Shown piece after piece: positions 17,419-26,251 of a stretch of DNA of 64,000 nucleotides. The stretch is from Varibaculum timonense_A (GTDB lineage Bacteria; Actinomycetota; Actinomycetes; Actinomycetales; Actinomycetaceae), in NCBI RefSeq assembly GCF_027694345.1, contig NZ_JAQEVU010000005.1:62001-126000 (forward strand), written 5' to 3'. Each line of letters opens with the position of its first letter. Position 1 is the first letter of the stretch. The notes under the pieces were generated by a model. The model was not told the origin of the DNA. It was given only the letters and a program-made list of their open reading frames with translations, and did not search any database. Position numbers and translations under genes: made by a program.

Positions 17419-18743
17419 AAAAACCAGTAGCCAAAACGATTTGGGCCGTAGCTTCTGCTGTAGTGATTGTGCTTGCAGCCTTAGTGATTCCCGCAGTGAC
17501 CTGGCGACAGCTTCCCGCCCTCTCAACTGCGAAAAATACCGGTGTTAAAGTGGCTGTTCCGGCAGGAATTAGACAGGTAGTATGTCCCGGACTGCCCGCC
17601 GGTAACGCTACCGCCTGGGTTAAAGCCGCTTCCCTGGCGGGAGAGGGAGCTATTACTGATAGCAGTGGGAAAACTATTTCAGGAGAAAACCCTAAAACAG
17701 TAGCTAAAACTGGGCTGCAAATACAGGTAAATCCGCTGCAGGGACGCAACGGGGCAGCTATAGGTTACGTTAGCGGCTCAGGAACGCAAAACGAAAATGG
17801 ATTTTTCGCAGATTATTGTGCTCCTCCGGTTAATCGTGCCTATTTTCTTACTCCCGGAACTATGGTCGGCAACGCCTCCACCTTGCACTTGGTAAACCCG
17901 GCAGGTAGAGCCGTAACTGTACAGATTCAAATCTGGAGCGAACAAGGTTCTTTAGGGGGAAAAATAGCGCAAAATGTTCCTGCAAAAGGCAGTTCCGCCC
18001 TTATATTGGATGGGCAGGCTAGCGAGTTTAATCGCCTAGGAGTATTGGTTGAGGCAGAGGGTGCTGGGGTTAGCTCTTGGGTTAGTTCCACGCTGGCTAC
18101 CGGTGCTCAAAAAGAGGGTGCTTCCCATTCGCCACGTCTAGCATCACCAGAAAATGAGGTTGTGATTCCCGCAGCAAAAATCACTGATAAAGCTAGTCTG
18201 CGGGTACTTAACTCCAATTCGGCTGTTGCAACTTTGCAAGTCTCCCTGCTGGATACCAAAGGGGAAACCCCACTGTCATCGCCGAATAAATTACAGGTTG
18301 CCAGCGGAGCAGTTTTCGATATTCCGCTGGGGGGAGTTAAAGACGGAGTGGCTGCGGTAAAACTTACATCAAATCAACCGGTGGTGGCAGCAGTATTTGC
18401 GGAAGAAACGGTAGCAAATCAGCCTACCCTGGCAATTTACCCCTCGGTGCCGCCCAGCACTTCCGGGGCAGTGCTGGTAACTAAACAATCGGAAAACCTA
18501 TCCTTTGAAAGCTCCTATCCTCAAAAAATTACTTTAGTTTCAGGAGAAAAACGCCAAGAGATAACCCTTTCGCCAGGGAAAATAGCAATAGTGAAACTGT
18601 CGGAAGGGCTATGGCAGTGGCAAAGCGAACACGAAATAAGGGTGGGGCAGCTAGTAGGAGATATTGCTGGCACATTCCGCACTATCGCAGTGGAGAAATC
18701 TGCCTCAGAAGCTGGGGCTATTTCGGTGAAAATAAATCCCTGA
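17415..18743 (+). CDS. DUF5719-family exported protein
   Basis: 442 residues with one N-terminal hydrophobic segment (about 9-28: IWAVASAVVIVLAALVIPAV) and an extracytoplasmic beta-rich body (repeated LHLVNPAGRAVTVQI-like and RVLNSNSAVATLQV strands). It overlaps the glycosyltransferase by 4 nt (ATGA), so the two are translated together and probably act on the same product. The family occurs next to this glycosyltransferase in other actinobacteria. No catalytic motif is evident and the biochemical role is unknown. Confidence 0.75.
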   Translation: MKKPVAKTIWAVASAVVIVLAALVIPAVTWRQLPALSTAKNTGVKVAVPAGIRQVVCPGLPAGNATAWVKAASLAGEGAITDSSGKTISGENPKTVAKTGLQIQVNPLQGRNGAAIGYVSGSGTQNENGFFADYCAPPVNRAYFLTPGTMVGNASTLHLVNPAGRAVTVQIQIWSEQGSLGGKIAQNVPAKGSSALILDGQASEFNRLGVLVEAEGAGVSSWVSSTLATGAQKEGASHSPRLASPENEVVIPAAKITDKASLRVLNSNSAVATLQVSLLDTKGETPLSSPNKLQVASGAVFDIPLGGVKDGVAAVKLTSNQPVVAAVFAEETVANQPTLAIYPSVPPSTSGAVLVTKQSENLSFESSYPQKITLVSGEKRQEITLSPGKIAIVKLSEGLWQWQSEHEIRVGQLVGDIAGTFRTIAVEKSASEAGAISVKINP

Positions 18744-18837
18744 CCGTCAAGTTTTAACAGGTCTGCCAGTAGATATAGATACCGTAGAACCGGTTTTCTG
18801 GATTAGTTTTATTTATGAGTAAGGGCGAGTTTAGGGA

Positions 18838-19257
18838 TTACCAGGATGCGGGGAAAACCTCCTCGGGTGCACACCCAATCTCCACACTCAAATGGGTTGC
18901 TAACACTGCTTTTACCGCCTGTTCCATCTCGGCCGAGCTGGAACAGCGCCACTGAATAGGTAAGCGGTACACCACTATCCGGGTAGGAAGTCGCCCACTT
19001 TTATCAGCCGGAAACATCCTGCCTAAAACCGCCCGAGATGATTCCCATTCTGCCGGATCCGAAGGAGGCACGTCCTCCACCCCGAATTCTATTTGCGAAA
19101 CCTCGCTATGATGGCGGGCAGCTAAAGTCGCTAAATCAATAACCAGCTGATCAAACTTTTCCCGCCGAGTTCTCCACGCTGGAAGCATCGGTAAGAAAGT
19201 AACTCCGCGTAAACCCCGTCCGTGACGGTCGCGGCGGCTTCGTGTCACACCCCTCAC
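18838..19257 (-). CDS. Metallopeptidase-family protein lacking the HExxH motif
   Basis: About 139 residues, convergent with DUF5719 and divergent from DUF3499. The start of the actinobacterial family (SRRDRHGRGLRG) is seen just after the chosen GTG at 19257 (AAGGTG 7 nt upstream); GTG 19248 is an alternative. The body TRIVVYRLPIQWRC leads into a helix where zincin relatives have a zinc-binding HExxH; here it reads LATHLSVEIG, so metal peptidase activity is unlikely. Its place beside DUF3499 is conserved in actinobacteria. The role is unknown. Confidence 0.65.
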   Translation of the reverse strand: MRGVTRSRRDRHGRGLRGVTFLPMLPAWRTRREKFDQLVIDLATLAARHHSEVSQIEFGVEDVPPSDPAEWESSRAVLGRMFPADKSGRLPTRIVVYRLPIQWRCSSSAEMEQAVKAVLATHLSVEIGCAPEEVFPASW

Positions 19258-19284
19258 GAGAACGCACCTTACCGCGAGTTTGGC

Positions 19285-19313
19285 TTGGTTTTTATATCCC
19301 GCGCCGCTAACGT
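19285..19313 (+). promoter_or_regulatory. Probable leaderless promoter of the DUF3499 gene
   Basis: TTGGTT (19285-19290), 17-bp spacer, TAACGT (19308-19313), then 6 nt to the GTG start at 19320. No Shine-Dalgarno lies between. Confidence 0.55.
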
Positions 19314-19319
19314 GCAATT

Positions 19320-19799
19320 GTGCGGGTAAGTAGAACGTGTTCCAAAACCGGTTGCAGCCAGATAGCGGCCGCAACTTTAACCTACGTATATAAAGATTCC
19401 ACCGCCGTCCTCGGCCCCTTAGCAACCCAAGCGGAACCACACGCCTACGATTTGTGTGCCCAACACGCAAAAACTTTAACTGCCCCTAGAGGCTGGCAGG
19501 TAGTGCGGTTAGCTAGCGAATTCACCCCCGCTGAACCCAGTGATGACGACTTAGAAGCCCTGGCAAATGTAGTGCGAGAGGCATCGAAGCGTCGCCATCT
19601 TTCTACCGCGCGGGTAAATAAGAACTGGGATGGGCATCTCAGTCCCGAAGCTACCAGTGGGGGCAGTGGACACCCCGGAAACGAATATGATGCCTACGCA
19701 AAACAGGGACTAACCCCCCAGCACCGACCAGTCACGGAACAACGCCGAGGACATTTACGGCTATTACCTGGGGGATTACCGGATAAAAGTGTGCAGTAG
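19320..19799 (+). CDS. DUF3499-family protein
   Basis: 159 residues. The N-terminus RTCSKTGCSQIAAATLTYVY, STAVLGPLA, and PHAYDLCAQHAKTLTAPRGW are the family landmarks, with four cysteine/histidine positions that could bind a metal. The C-terminal third is polar and variable. The start is GTG 19320, read from a probable leaderless promoter. The gene sits between whiB and mtrA as in other actinobacteria. The molecular function is not known. Confidence 0.82.
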   Translation: MRVSRTCSKTGCSQIAAATLTYVYKDSTAVLGPLATQAEPHAYDLCAQHAKTLTAPRGWQVVRLASEFTPAEPSDDDLEALANVVREASKRRHLSTARVNKNWDGHLSPEATSGGSGHPGNEYDAYAKQGLTPQHRPVTEQRRGHLRLLPGGLPDKSVQ

Positions 19800-19945
19800 C
19801 GGAGTTTTCTAGCGAAAGTAGAATATCTGGTTGCGCAAGATTTACCACCAGAAAGCTACAGTAATCGCGCAACTGATTTAATATAAATGCGCCTTCGCGC
19901 GGACAGGTCGCTAAAAAGCCCCTTCGGCGTGGCAGAATAGAAACT

Positions 19946-20635
19946 ATGACCGTGAAAATTTTGGTAGTAGACGATGACGAAGCGCTCGCGGAAATGGTGG
20001 GCATTGTGATGTCCACTGAGGGTTATATATCAGTTTTCTGTCACCACGGTGAACAGGCTTTTAATGTTTTTCAAGAGAGCCAACCGGATTTAGTGCTTCT
20101 GGATGTAATGTTGCCTGGCAAAGATGGGGTGGAAATTTGTCGGCAGATTCGCACCGTATCCGATTTGCCAATCATTATGCTGACCGCAAAGTCAGATACT
20201 GCCGATGTAGTGGCTGGTCTGGAAGCAGGAGCCGATGACTATATCCCCAAGCCTTTTAAGCCCAAAGAACTGGTTGCGCGGATAAAAGCTCGCTTGCGTG
20301 GGCGCAGTAGTGAGGGGCAAGAAGAGGACGTTGATATGGGGGATTTGCGTATCAACGTGGTGGCGCACGAAGTTTTCCGGGGTTCAGAGCGGATTGATTT
20401 AACTCCTCTAGAGTTTGATTTGCTGCTCACTTTAGCGCGTTCGCCTTGGAAAGCCTTTAGCCGAGAAGAACTCCTAGAGGAAATCTGGGGATACCGGCAT
20501 CCGAACACTGATACTCGCTTGGTTAATGTCCATGTGCAGCGGCTTCGTGCCAAGATAGAGGAAGATCCCGAACATCCCAAGATTGTACGTACGGTGCGAG
20601 GGGTGGGATACCGCGCCGGAGGCAACTCTGCATAA
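19946..20635 (+). CDS. mtrA: Response regulator MtrA
   Basis: 229-residue OmpR-family regulator that, with MtrB, controls cell-wall hydrolases, division and osmotic response in actinobacteria. Receiver residues: D10-D11, phosphorylated D53 (VLLDVMLPGKDG), T80 and K102 (PKPFKPKEL). The winged helix contains LTPLEFDLLLTLARSP and VNVHVQRLRAKIE, and ends VRTVRGVGYRAG. Assignment as MtrA rests on high similarity plus the mtrB-lpqB genes directly downstream. mtrB begins at the next base after its stop. Confidence 0.96.
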   Translation: MTVKILVVDDDEALAEMVGIVMSTEGYISVFCHHGEQAFNVFQESQPDLVLLDVMLPGKDGVEICRQIRTVSDLPIIMLTAKSDTADVVAGLEAGADDYIPKPFKPKELVARIKARLRGRSSEGQEEDVDMGDLRINVVAHEVFRGSERIDLTPLEFDLLLTLARSPWKAFSREELLEEIWGYRHPNTDTRLVNVHVQRLRAKIEEDPEHPKIVRTVRGVGYRAGGNSA

Positions 20636-22603
20636 ATGAGTGCGCAATCCCCAGCGGAGGTAGCTGCCCCCACTTCCAGCAATTTTTGGGAGCTGGTGCG
20701 ACAAAAAAAATGGCGGCAAAGCCTAGAGAGAATACAAACCGGCTTGTCTAATGTGCCGATAGTACGGTTTTTCCTTTCCTCTGTATCTGCGCGATTAACT
20801 GCGTTAATGACGCTAGCTACCGCCGTAATGATGGTGATTTTGATTGTTTCGGTCACTACTCATGTCTCTAATGGAATCTTCCAAAAACGACTCAATATTG
20901 TTTTGCAGGATGCCTCGCTTCGGGCTCAAAGTTTGCAATCCGCTTTTGACTCTACGGTGGTTGATTCGGTTAATGGGGTACAAGATGCTGCCTACACCCT
21001 AATTTCGGATCAACGAGATGCTTCTGCCGGTGCGGGCGGGGTAGGGGCAATGCTGTTGAAAGACCCGAATGAAACCCGTCCCTTAGCTATCAACGAGATT
21101 ATTGACCCGGAACAGCGCGCCCTCATTACCAAAAATTTACGTAGGGCGGTAGAGCAAAAAGGTGGAATTCACTGGCAGTCGGTGTCTTTAAAGAACTCGC
21201 AAGAAGAAAAAACTCCCGGGATTGTGGTCGGGTCGCGAGTATTGCTGCCACTAGTAGGTTCCTATGAAGTCTACATAGTCTATTCTCTAGCCTATGAACA
21301 GCAAACTGTTCATACTGTAAACCAGGTGCTCATTTTTGGAACGGTCGTACTCTTAGCGCTGATAACAGTGCTGATAGCCGCGGTATCTTATTCGATTTTG
21401 ACTCCTGCACGCCGAGCGGCGAAAGCAGCTAGGAAAGTTTCAGCCGGAAACCTTAATATCCAATTGCCGGTGTGGGGCAAGGACGAACTCGCTCAGCTTT
21501 CGCAAGCCCTCAACGATATGTCCTCTTATCTTCGCGAACAAATTAAAGATTACGAAGAGCTATCTACTTTGCAGCAGCGGTTTGTATCCGATGTTTCTCA
21601 TGAGCTGCGCACCCCGCTAGCCACCATCCGTATGGCTACCGATTTGCTTTATGATGAGCGAGACGAGCTTTCCCCCACCAATGCCCGTTCGGTGACGATT
21701 TTGCATCGCCAAGTTGATCGGTTCGACAAAATGTTGGCAGATTTAATCGAGATTTCCCGGATTGACGCTTCAGTAGCGCAACTATCGTTATCCGACACTA
21801 ACCTAACTAACCTAGTGTCCGAGGTTTTAGAATCTAATCGGTCATTAGCTGAAAAAATGGGGGTAAAGGTCGAGCTAAAGTCTTTCGGCGACACCATTGC
21901 GCAGCTAGACCAAACCCGGGTAACGCGTATAGCTCAAAACCTCCTGGTAAACGCGATTGAATTCGCGGAAGGTAAACCGGTGGAAGTTACGGTTTCTGGC
22001 TGTCATACTGCGGTGGCTTTCCAAGTGCGCGATCATGGACCGGGGATGAGCGACGAGGTGGCTCAACACGTTTTTGACCGTTTTTATCGGGCGGATCCTT
22101 CCCGCAAACGTACCACTGGCGGTACCGGTCTGGGGCTCGCCATATCTGCCGAGGACGCAGCGTTACATTCCGGGTTGCTCACGGTTTTGTCGTGCCCGCT
22201 GGAAGGCTCCGCTTTCACCTTGCTACTACCGCGTCATGCGGGGCAAGAGATTACTGACCTGCCTCAACAGGTGGAAAACCAAGATTTGATTGCCGCGCGT
22301 GGACGCTGGGCTAAAGAACACCCGGAGGACATTATTTTGTCCGAGGAGTTAGACGACACCTCCTTGGAGCTGCATCACCTGCAAACTGATGTGAACCCCC
22401 TGGAAACTGGTATTTCTAACGAAGATGACAGCTTAAAGCAAGGGCTCGATTACCTTCCTTTAAAGGTTAGTGACGATGCTTCCACTCAGCTATCACCGCG
22501 AATATCGCCAGATGACAGCGTGATTAGCATTCAACAAAGAATCGAGAATCTACAGGCCGAAGAAGACCGGAAAATAGATAGCGAATCAGAGGGAGCCGTC
22601 TGA
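20636..22603 (+). CDS. mtrB: Sensor histidine kinase MtrB
   Basis: 655 residues: TM1 at about 51-74, extracytoplasmic region of about 155 residues, TM2 at about 231-253, HAMP, HisKA with VSDVSHELRTPLATIRM (H322), and HATPase with NLLVNAIEFAEGKPVEV, DHGPGM and TGGTGLGLAIS. A C-terminal acidic extension of about 130 residues follows the kinase domain. It directly abuts mtrA, and its stop overlaps the lpqB start (TGATG), so the three genes form one coupled operon. Confidence 0.96.
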   Translation: MSAQSPAEVAAPTSSNFWELVRQKKWRQSLERIQTGLSNVPIVRFFLSSVSARLTALMTLATAVMMVILIVSVTTHVSNGIFQKRLNIVLQDASLRAQSLQSAFDSTVVDSVNGVQDAAYTLISDQRDASAGAGGVGAMLLKDPNETRPLAINEIIDPEQRALITKNLRRAVEQKGGIHWQSVSLKNSQEEKTPGIVVGSRVLLPLVGSYEVYIVYSLAYEQQTVHTVNQVLIFGTVVLLALITVLIAAVSYSILTPARRAAKAARKVSAGNLNIQLPVWGKDELAQLSQALNDMSSYLREQIKDYEELSTLQQRFVSDVSHELRTPLATIRMATDLLYDERDELSPTNARSVTILHRQVDRFDKMLADLIEISRIDASVAQLSLSDTNLTNLVSEVLESNRSLAEKMGVKVELKSFGDTIAQLDQTRVTRIAQNLLVNAIEFAEGKPVEVTVSGCHTAVAFQVRDHGPGMSDEVAQHVFDRFYRADPSRKRTTGGTGLGLAISAEDAALHSGLLTVLSCPLEGSAFTLLLPRHAGQEITDLPQQVENQDLIAARGRWAKEHPEDIILSEELDDTSLELHHLQTDVNPLETGISNEDDSLKQGLDYLPLKVSDDASTQLSPRISPDDSVISIQQRIENLQAEEDRKIDSESEGAV

Positions 22604-24372
22604 TGAAATGGTTATCTTTTCTATGGCGGCAGCCGAGAGCCTGGGTAGCGAAACCTAGGGCAGTAAATCCCTGCACGTCCTCGGGAAAAATAGTTCCGTC
22701 CTCCAGGGTAATTAAAAGACAGCGAGGAAAACAGATTCTGGTAACTGCTGTCGCTACTTGCCTGACTTTAACTATGGCAGCTTGTGCCTCCCTGCCGGAT
22801 TCAGGACCGGTGCGGGAAGGAGAAGTAAACCGGGATGCACGTAACCCTCTGGCACAGTTAGCGAGCGGGCCGGTAGATGGATCCACGCCTGAAAAATTAT
22901 TAGCAGATTTCCAACAGGCCTGCGCTGCCGGTACCTATGACGACTATGGAATCGCCCGGCAATTCCTAAGCGCTGCCCAACGTCGCAGCTGGAAACCGCA
23001 GGCACAGGTGACGGTACTGAAACCAAAAAATGAGCTGAAAGTAGAGTTTAACAGCACAGATAATACTGCTACCGGTACTGGGCAGCCGATATTGCGTTTA
23101 AGTAAAGCCGGAATCGAGAAAGATTACCACGCTGAAGAAACCTTCAAATATCAACTGGTTAAAGAAAATGACCAATGGCGGATTAACGCCTTACCTGATG
23201 GGGTGGTGCTCACTAGCTCGGCTTTCAAAAACGCTTATGGTAAACGAAATGTCTACTACTGGTCGAGTGACCGGCGTTTTCTAATCCCGGATCCTAGATG
23301 GGTTCCTCGCAAGAACAGCCCGCAACACCTGTTAGAGGCACTTTTTTCCGGACCGACCGCAGACCTAAAAGGTGCGCTGCATTTGCCAGAAATTTTAGAA
23401 AAAGTTCCTTCCAATCTTGTAACTTTGCAGGGCAAAAAAGCGCAGGTGGAGCTACCGGAGACTGTTCGATTGCGCTCTGAAGCGGATATTTCTCAGCTAT
23501 ATCAGCAGCTGCGATTAACTTTGCTTGATGTAGCGGGAATCGAAGAAGTAATTGTCACGCAGAACGACGCCGTGCTGTCTGACCCTAGTGAACAGCCGGT
23601 ATCGACGCCGAAACGGAAAATGTTAGGTATCCGCAACGGTGAAGTTATCGAGGAGTCCGATTCTCAAAATGGGGTATTCAATTCGGCGGCAGATTTATCT
23701 GGGATAGTTACTTGGCCAACCCCTTCCACCAGCGATTTTCAGGTGGCTATTCGCGGCGGTAACGAGCTGGTTCGTCTGCAACGAGGTAAAGCTCCCGTGG
23801 TACTTTACCGGGGTAAGAATTTGCGGAATCCGCAGATTGATCCCTGGGGGTGGGTATGGACAGGTGACAGTTCCAAACCTGGGGATTTAGTGGCAGTAAA
23901 TGCACATTCCCGGGTGGTTACGGTAAAGGTTCCGTCAGAAGGTGAATGGAAAATCCCGTTTTTTGCACTCAGCTCACCAGGGGTGCGGGGATTGGTAGTT
24001 TGGCAGATTGGATACAGTTTCCAAGGGCAACATATTACGGTTGTTCGCAGTGAGGATGGTACCCCTACTCAGGTGGTTGCTACCCCAAATAAAACTGCTG
24101 TTTTACGGGATGTGCTTTCCGTGGCCTGGATTGATTCCGGTCAGGTCGCGATTTTGCAGGGCGGTAGTTCCCCTAAAGTTCATATAGCGGCGATTAATTC
24201 TTATGATGATTCGTTTGAACCGGCGCTTAATGCTCGCTATTTAGTCCCTAATCCTCCTGATGGGAATGTGCAGGTGGTTACGGATCGCACGGTTCGGATG
24301 GTTCATATTGAACAGTCTTGGCGAGTGGTGGGAAACGGGGTTTCTTATCCTGCTTTTGCGGGAAGCGGATAG
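22603..24372 (+). CDS. lpqB: Lipoprotein LpqB
   Basis: 589-residue lipoprotein that modulates MtrB signalling. The lipobox is TMAAC with C61 as the lipidated cysteine, followed by ASLPDSGPV. About 43 residues precede the hydrophobic core, longer than a usual signal peptide n-region; GAGGGAG 7 nt upstream of ATG 22603 still supports this start. The mature part contains a GerMN-type domain (about residues 220-330) and a C-terminal beta-propeller-like region (about 350-585). The order mtrA-mtrB-lpqB is diagnostic. Confidence 0.95.
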   Translation: MKWLSFLWRQPRAWVAKPRAVNPCTSSGKIVPSSRVIKRQRGKQILVTAVATCLTLTMAACASLPDSGPVREGEVNRDARNPLAQLASGPVDGSTPEKLLADFQQACAAGTYDDYGIARQFLSAAQRRSWKPQAQVTVLKPKNELKVEFNSTDNTATGTGQPILRLSKAGIEKDYHAEETFKYQLVKENDQWRINALPDGVVLTSSAFKNAYGKRNVYYWSSDRRFLIPDPRWVPRKNSPQHLLEALFSGPTADLKGALHLPEILEKVPSNLVTLQGKKAQVELPETVRLRSEADISQLYQQLRLTLLDVAGIEEVIVTQNDAVLSDPSEQPVSTPKRKMLGIRNGEVIEESDSQNGVFNSAADLSGIVTWPTPSTSDFQVAIRGGNELVRLQRGKAPVVLYRGKNLRNPQIDPWGWVWTGDSSKPGDLVAVNAHSRVVTVKVPSEGEWKIPFFALSSPGVRGLVVWQIGYSFQGQHITVVRSEDGTPTQVVATPNKTAVLRDVLSVAWIDSGQVAILQGGSSPKVHIAAINSYDDSFEPALNARYLVPNPPDGNVQVVTDRTVRMVHIEQSWRVVGNGVSYPAFAGSG

Positions 24373-24494
24373 TTTTATAGCTAGCGACATTAGCTACCGG
24401 TATTTTCTGGTTTAAGCCAGCGTTAGCTTGCCTAACAGCGCTGTCCCCAGGGCGGATAAACGGCAGTTTTCCCCAGTTGCTTATTCCATAGGGA

Positions 24495-25274
24495 GTGGGA
24501 GAAAAGTTCTGTTGGCAAGATTTCTCTATGGGTTTTACTGTGTTTCCCGTCTTTTCTCAAGGCTCAGCGCCATTTAGTGGGAAAATCGCAAAGCATTTCC
24601 GCGCGTTCTCGACCCTGTTGTTCCCTGAGACTTGCCCCGGTTGTGGGCGTCTTGACACCTTACTTTGTGACCGGTGTCGAGGGATATTCTTGCGTGCCCC
24701 CACTGCCGTTGATGCCGCTACCGCTTTAGGTAAGGATGCCGGGCAAGTCTTTACGCTCAGTCTTTATCGTCAGCAAGCACGTGGGGTAATCCTAGCGATG
24801 AAACATTCACGAGGGTTTTATTACCAGCAGCTTCCTTTCTTTATTGGGGCAGTGGCGGCGAGGTCGATTGCGTTAAGCGTTTCGCAGCCCACTCTGATTT
24901 GCCCCGCGCCCTCTACCTCACATTTTGGTTCTTCTCCCATCCGTTCGACCGCCGGTAGGTTAGCGGCAGGATTGGCAGCCGGGTTGAACGCTTGTGGGGG
25001 TAAAGTGCGTCTAGCGGGGTTGTTGGAGCTTAAAGCGGGGAGTAAGAAACAGGCAGGTCGCAGCTATCAGGAGCGGTTACGAGGACGAGCTGGAAGCATG
25101 CGTTTAGCTGCGCCGGGGGAGTTGGATTTCAGTAAACGGGTGTTGCTAGTTGATGACGTTATCACTACCGGTGCTACTATCCGGGAAGCGGTAAGGGTAA
25201 TAAATGAGGCGCAGACACAGGTGGTAGGGGTGTTCTCCCTTGGCGTAGCCGAAAGAAACCTCAAAAGGGCTTAA
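24495..25274 (+). CDS. ComF-family phosphoribosyltransferase
   Basis: 259 residues with an N-terminal zinc ribbon CPGCGRLDTLLCDRC (C47, C50, C58, C61) and a type I phosphoribosyltransferase domain ending in the PRPP loop VLLVDDVITTGAT. ComF proteins act in DNA uptake or recombination in some bacteria; their reaction is unsettled. It follows lpqB by about 120 bp and precedes hpf, the same order as in mycobacteria. The start is uncertain: GTG 24495 (weak, very close GGGAG) or ATG 24528. A second, quite different ComF-like gene is present at 43630. Confidence 0.87.
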   Translation: MGEKFCWQDFSMGFTVFPVFSQGSAPFSGKIAKHFRAFSTLLFPETCPGCGRLDTLLCDRCRGIFLRAPTAVDAATALGKDAGQVFTLSLYRQQARGVILAMKHSRGFYYQQLPFFIGAVAARSIALSVSQPTLICPAPSTSHFGSSPIRSTAGRLAAGLAAGLNACGGKVRLAGLLELKAGSKKQAGRSYQERLRGRAGSMRLAAPGELDFSKRVLLVDDVITTGATIREAVRVINEAQTQVVGVFSLGVAERNLKRA

Positions 25275-25423
25275 TGGTTTGGCATTGTGCGGTAAAATTT
25301 TGGTACTTGAAAAGCCCAATGATGGGCGAAAGGGGGTGGTAGCTACAATCACCGCGACCGGAACGAGCCGGTACGCATTCACCTGGGATCTTTGATCCCC
25401 ATACCGTGCCCTGGAGGACACAA

Positions 25424-26092
25424 ATGGAAATTATCGTTGAAGCACGTAACGCCGAAATCCACCCGAATTTCCGCCAATATGCCGAGGAAAAAGTCGCTAA
25501 GGTTGAACAGTTTTATCCGCGGGTACAGCGGGTTAATGTGGAGCTTACTCATGAACCTAATCAGCGACAAGCAGATACTTCTGAAAAGGTGGAACTGACA
25601 GTTTTCGGTAAAGGGCCGATTATCCGCGCTGAGGCCAGTTCTTCTGACCGTTACGCCTCAGTAGATATTGCTTGTGGCAAACTATATGAACGGTTGCGCC
25701 GTGCCCGTGATCGGGCTAAGGATCATCGTCGTCGCCGGGAAGCGCAGCATCAAGAGGACTCAATCAAGATTGAAGAACTTAATCTCAGGGACGCCGCCAA
25801 GGCGGTTACCCCTGATGACGGCGAGTTTTCTCCCGATGTTCCGCGAGAGAGAAAAATTGGGGTTCCCGATGAAAGTCAGTTAGGTGATTCCCCAGTTGTG
25901 GTTCGGCAAAAGCTGCACGAAGCATCGGTAATGACTGTGAGCGAGGCTCTGTACCAAATGGAACTGGTGGGACATCCCTTCTTCGTGTTTATTGATTCCG
26001 AAACCATGCAACCTTGCGCGGTCTATCACCGTCGTGGCTGGACCTATGGGGTTATTCGCCTAGATGCCACGGCGACTCCCCGGGAGAGCTAA
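25424..26092 (+). CDS. hpf: Ribosome hibernation promoting factor, long form
   Basis: 222 residues. N-terminal ribosome-binding domain MEIIVEARNAEIHPNFRQYAEEK (split here as seen at residues 1-100) rich in Lys/Arg, a variable linker, and the C-terminal dimerization domain with MTVSEALYQMELVGHPFFVFID and VYHRRGWTYGVIRL. The long form drives 100S ribosome dimers in stationary phase. ATG 25424 has GGAGG 8 nt upstream and is preferred over GTG 25406. A GGGATC-TTT-GATCCC hairpin lies just upstream of the ribosome site (about 25384-25398) and could affect initiation. Confidence 0.95.
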   Translation: MEIIVEARNAEIHPNFRQYAEEKVAKVEQFYPRVQRVNVELTHEPNQRQADTSEKVELTVFGKGPIIRAEASSSDRYASVDIACGKLYERLRRARDRAKDHRRRREAQHQEDSIKIEELNLRDAAKAVTPDDGEFSPDVPRERKIGVPDESQLGDSPVVVRQKLHEASVMTVSEALYQMELVGHPFFVFIDSETMQPCAVYHRRGWTYGVIRLDATATPRES

Positions 26093-26144
26093 TAGGCAAA
26101 GATGCCGCTGTCCCTGGCAGTAAGGGAATATACTTGGGAACCTG

Positions 26145-26164
26145 CTTTATTCAATTGAATAAAG
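26145..26164. promoter_or_regulatory. 20-bp perfect palindrome
   Basis: CTTTATTCAATTGAATAAAG lies in the short space between the 3' ends of two convergent genes. It resembles a dimeric regulator site but no promoter is evident next to it; it may simply be part of the 3' region. Confidence 0.45.
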
Positions 26165-26202
26165 TGCTTAGATTCCAAAACGGGACACGTTCCCAAAAAC
26201 TT

Positions 26203-26238
26203 ATGGGGGGGCTCTGACAATAGTCAGAGCCCCCCCAT
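26203..26238. terminator. Bidirectional hairpin terminator
   Basis: 16-bp perfect stem (ATGGGGGGGCTCTGAC with its complement) around a 4-nt loop, placed between convergent hpf and the transporter gene. The trailing T run is weak on both strands. Confidence 0.7.
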
Positions 26239-26251
26239 TACTTCCAGGTAA

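Noticed and set aside
19258..19470. Extended N-terminus of the metallopeptidase-like gene
   Set aside because: It runs through the divergent DUF3499 gene and its promoter in the opposite strand; the family begins near SRRDRHGRG.
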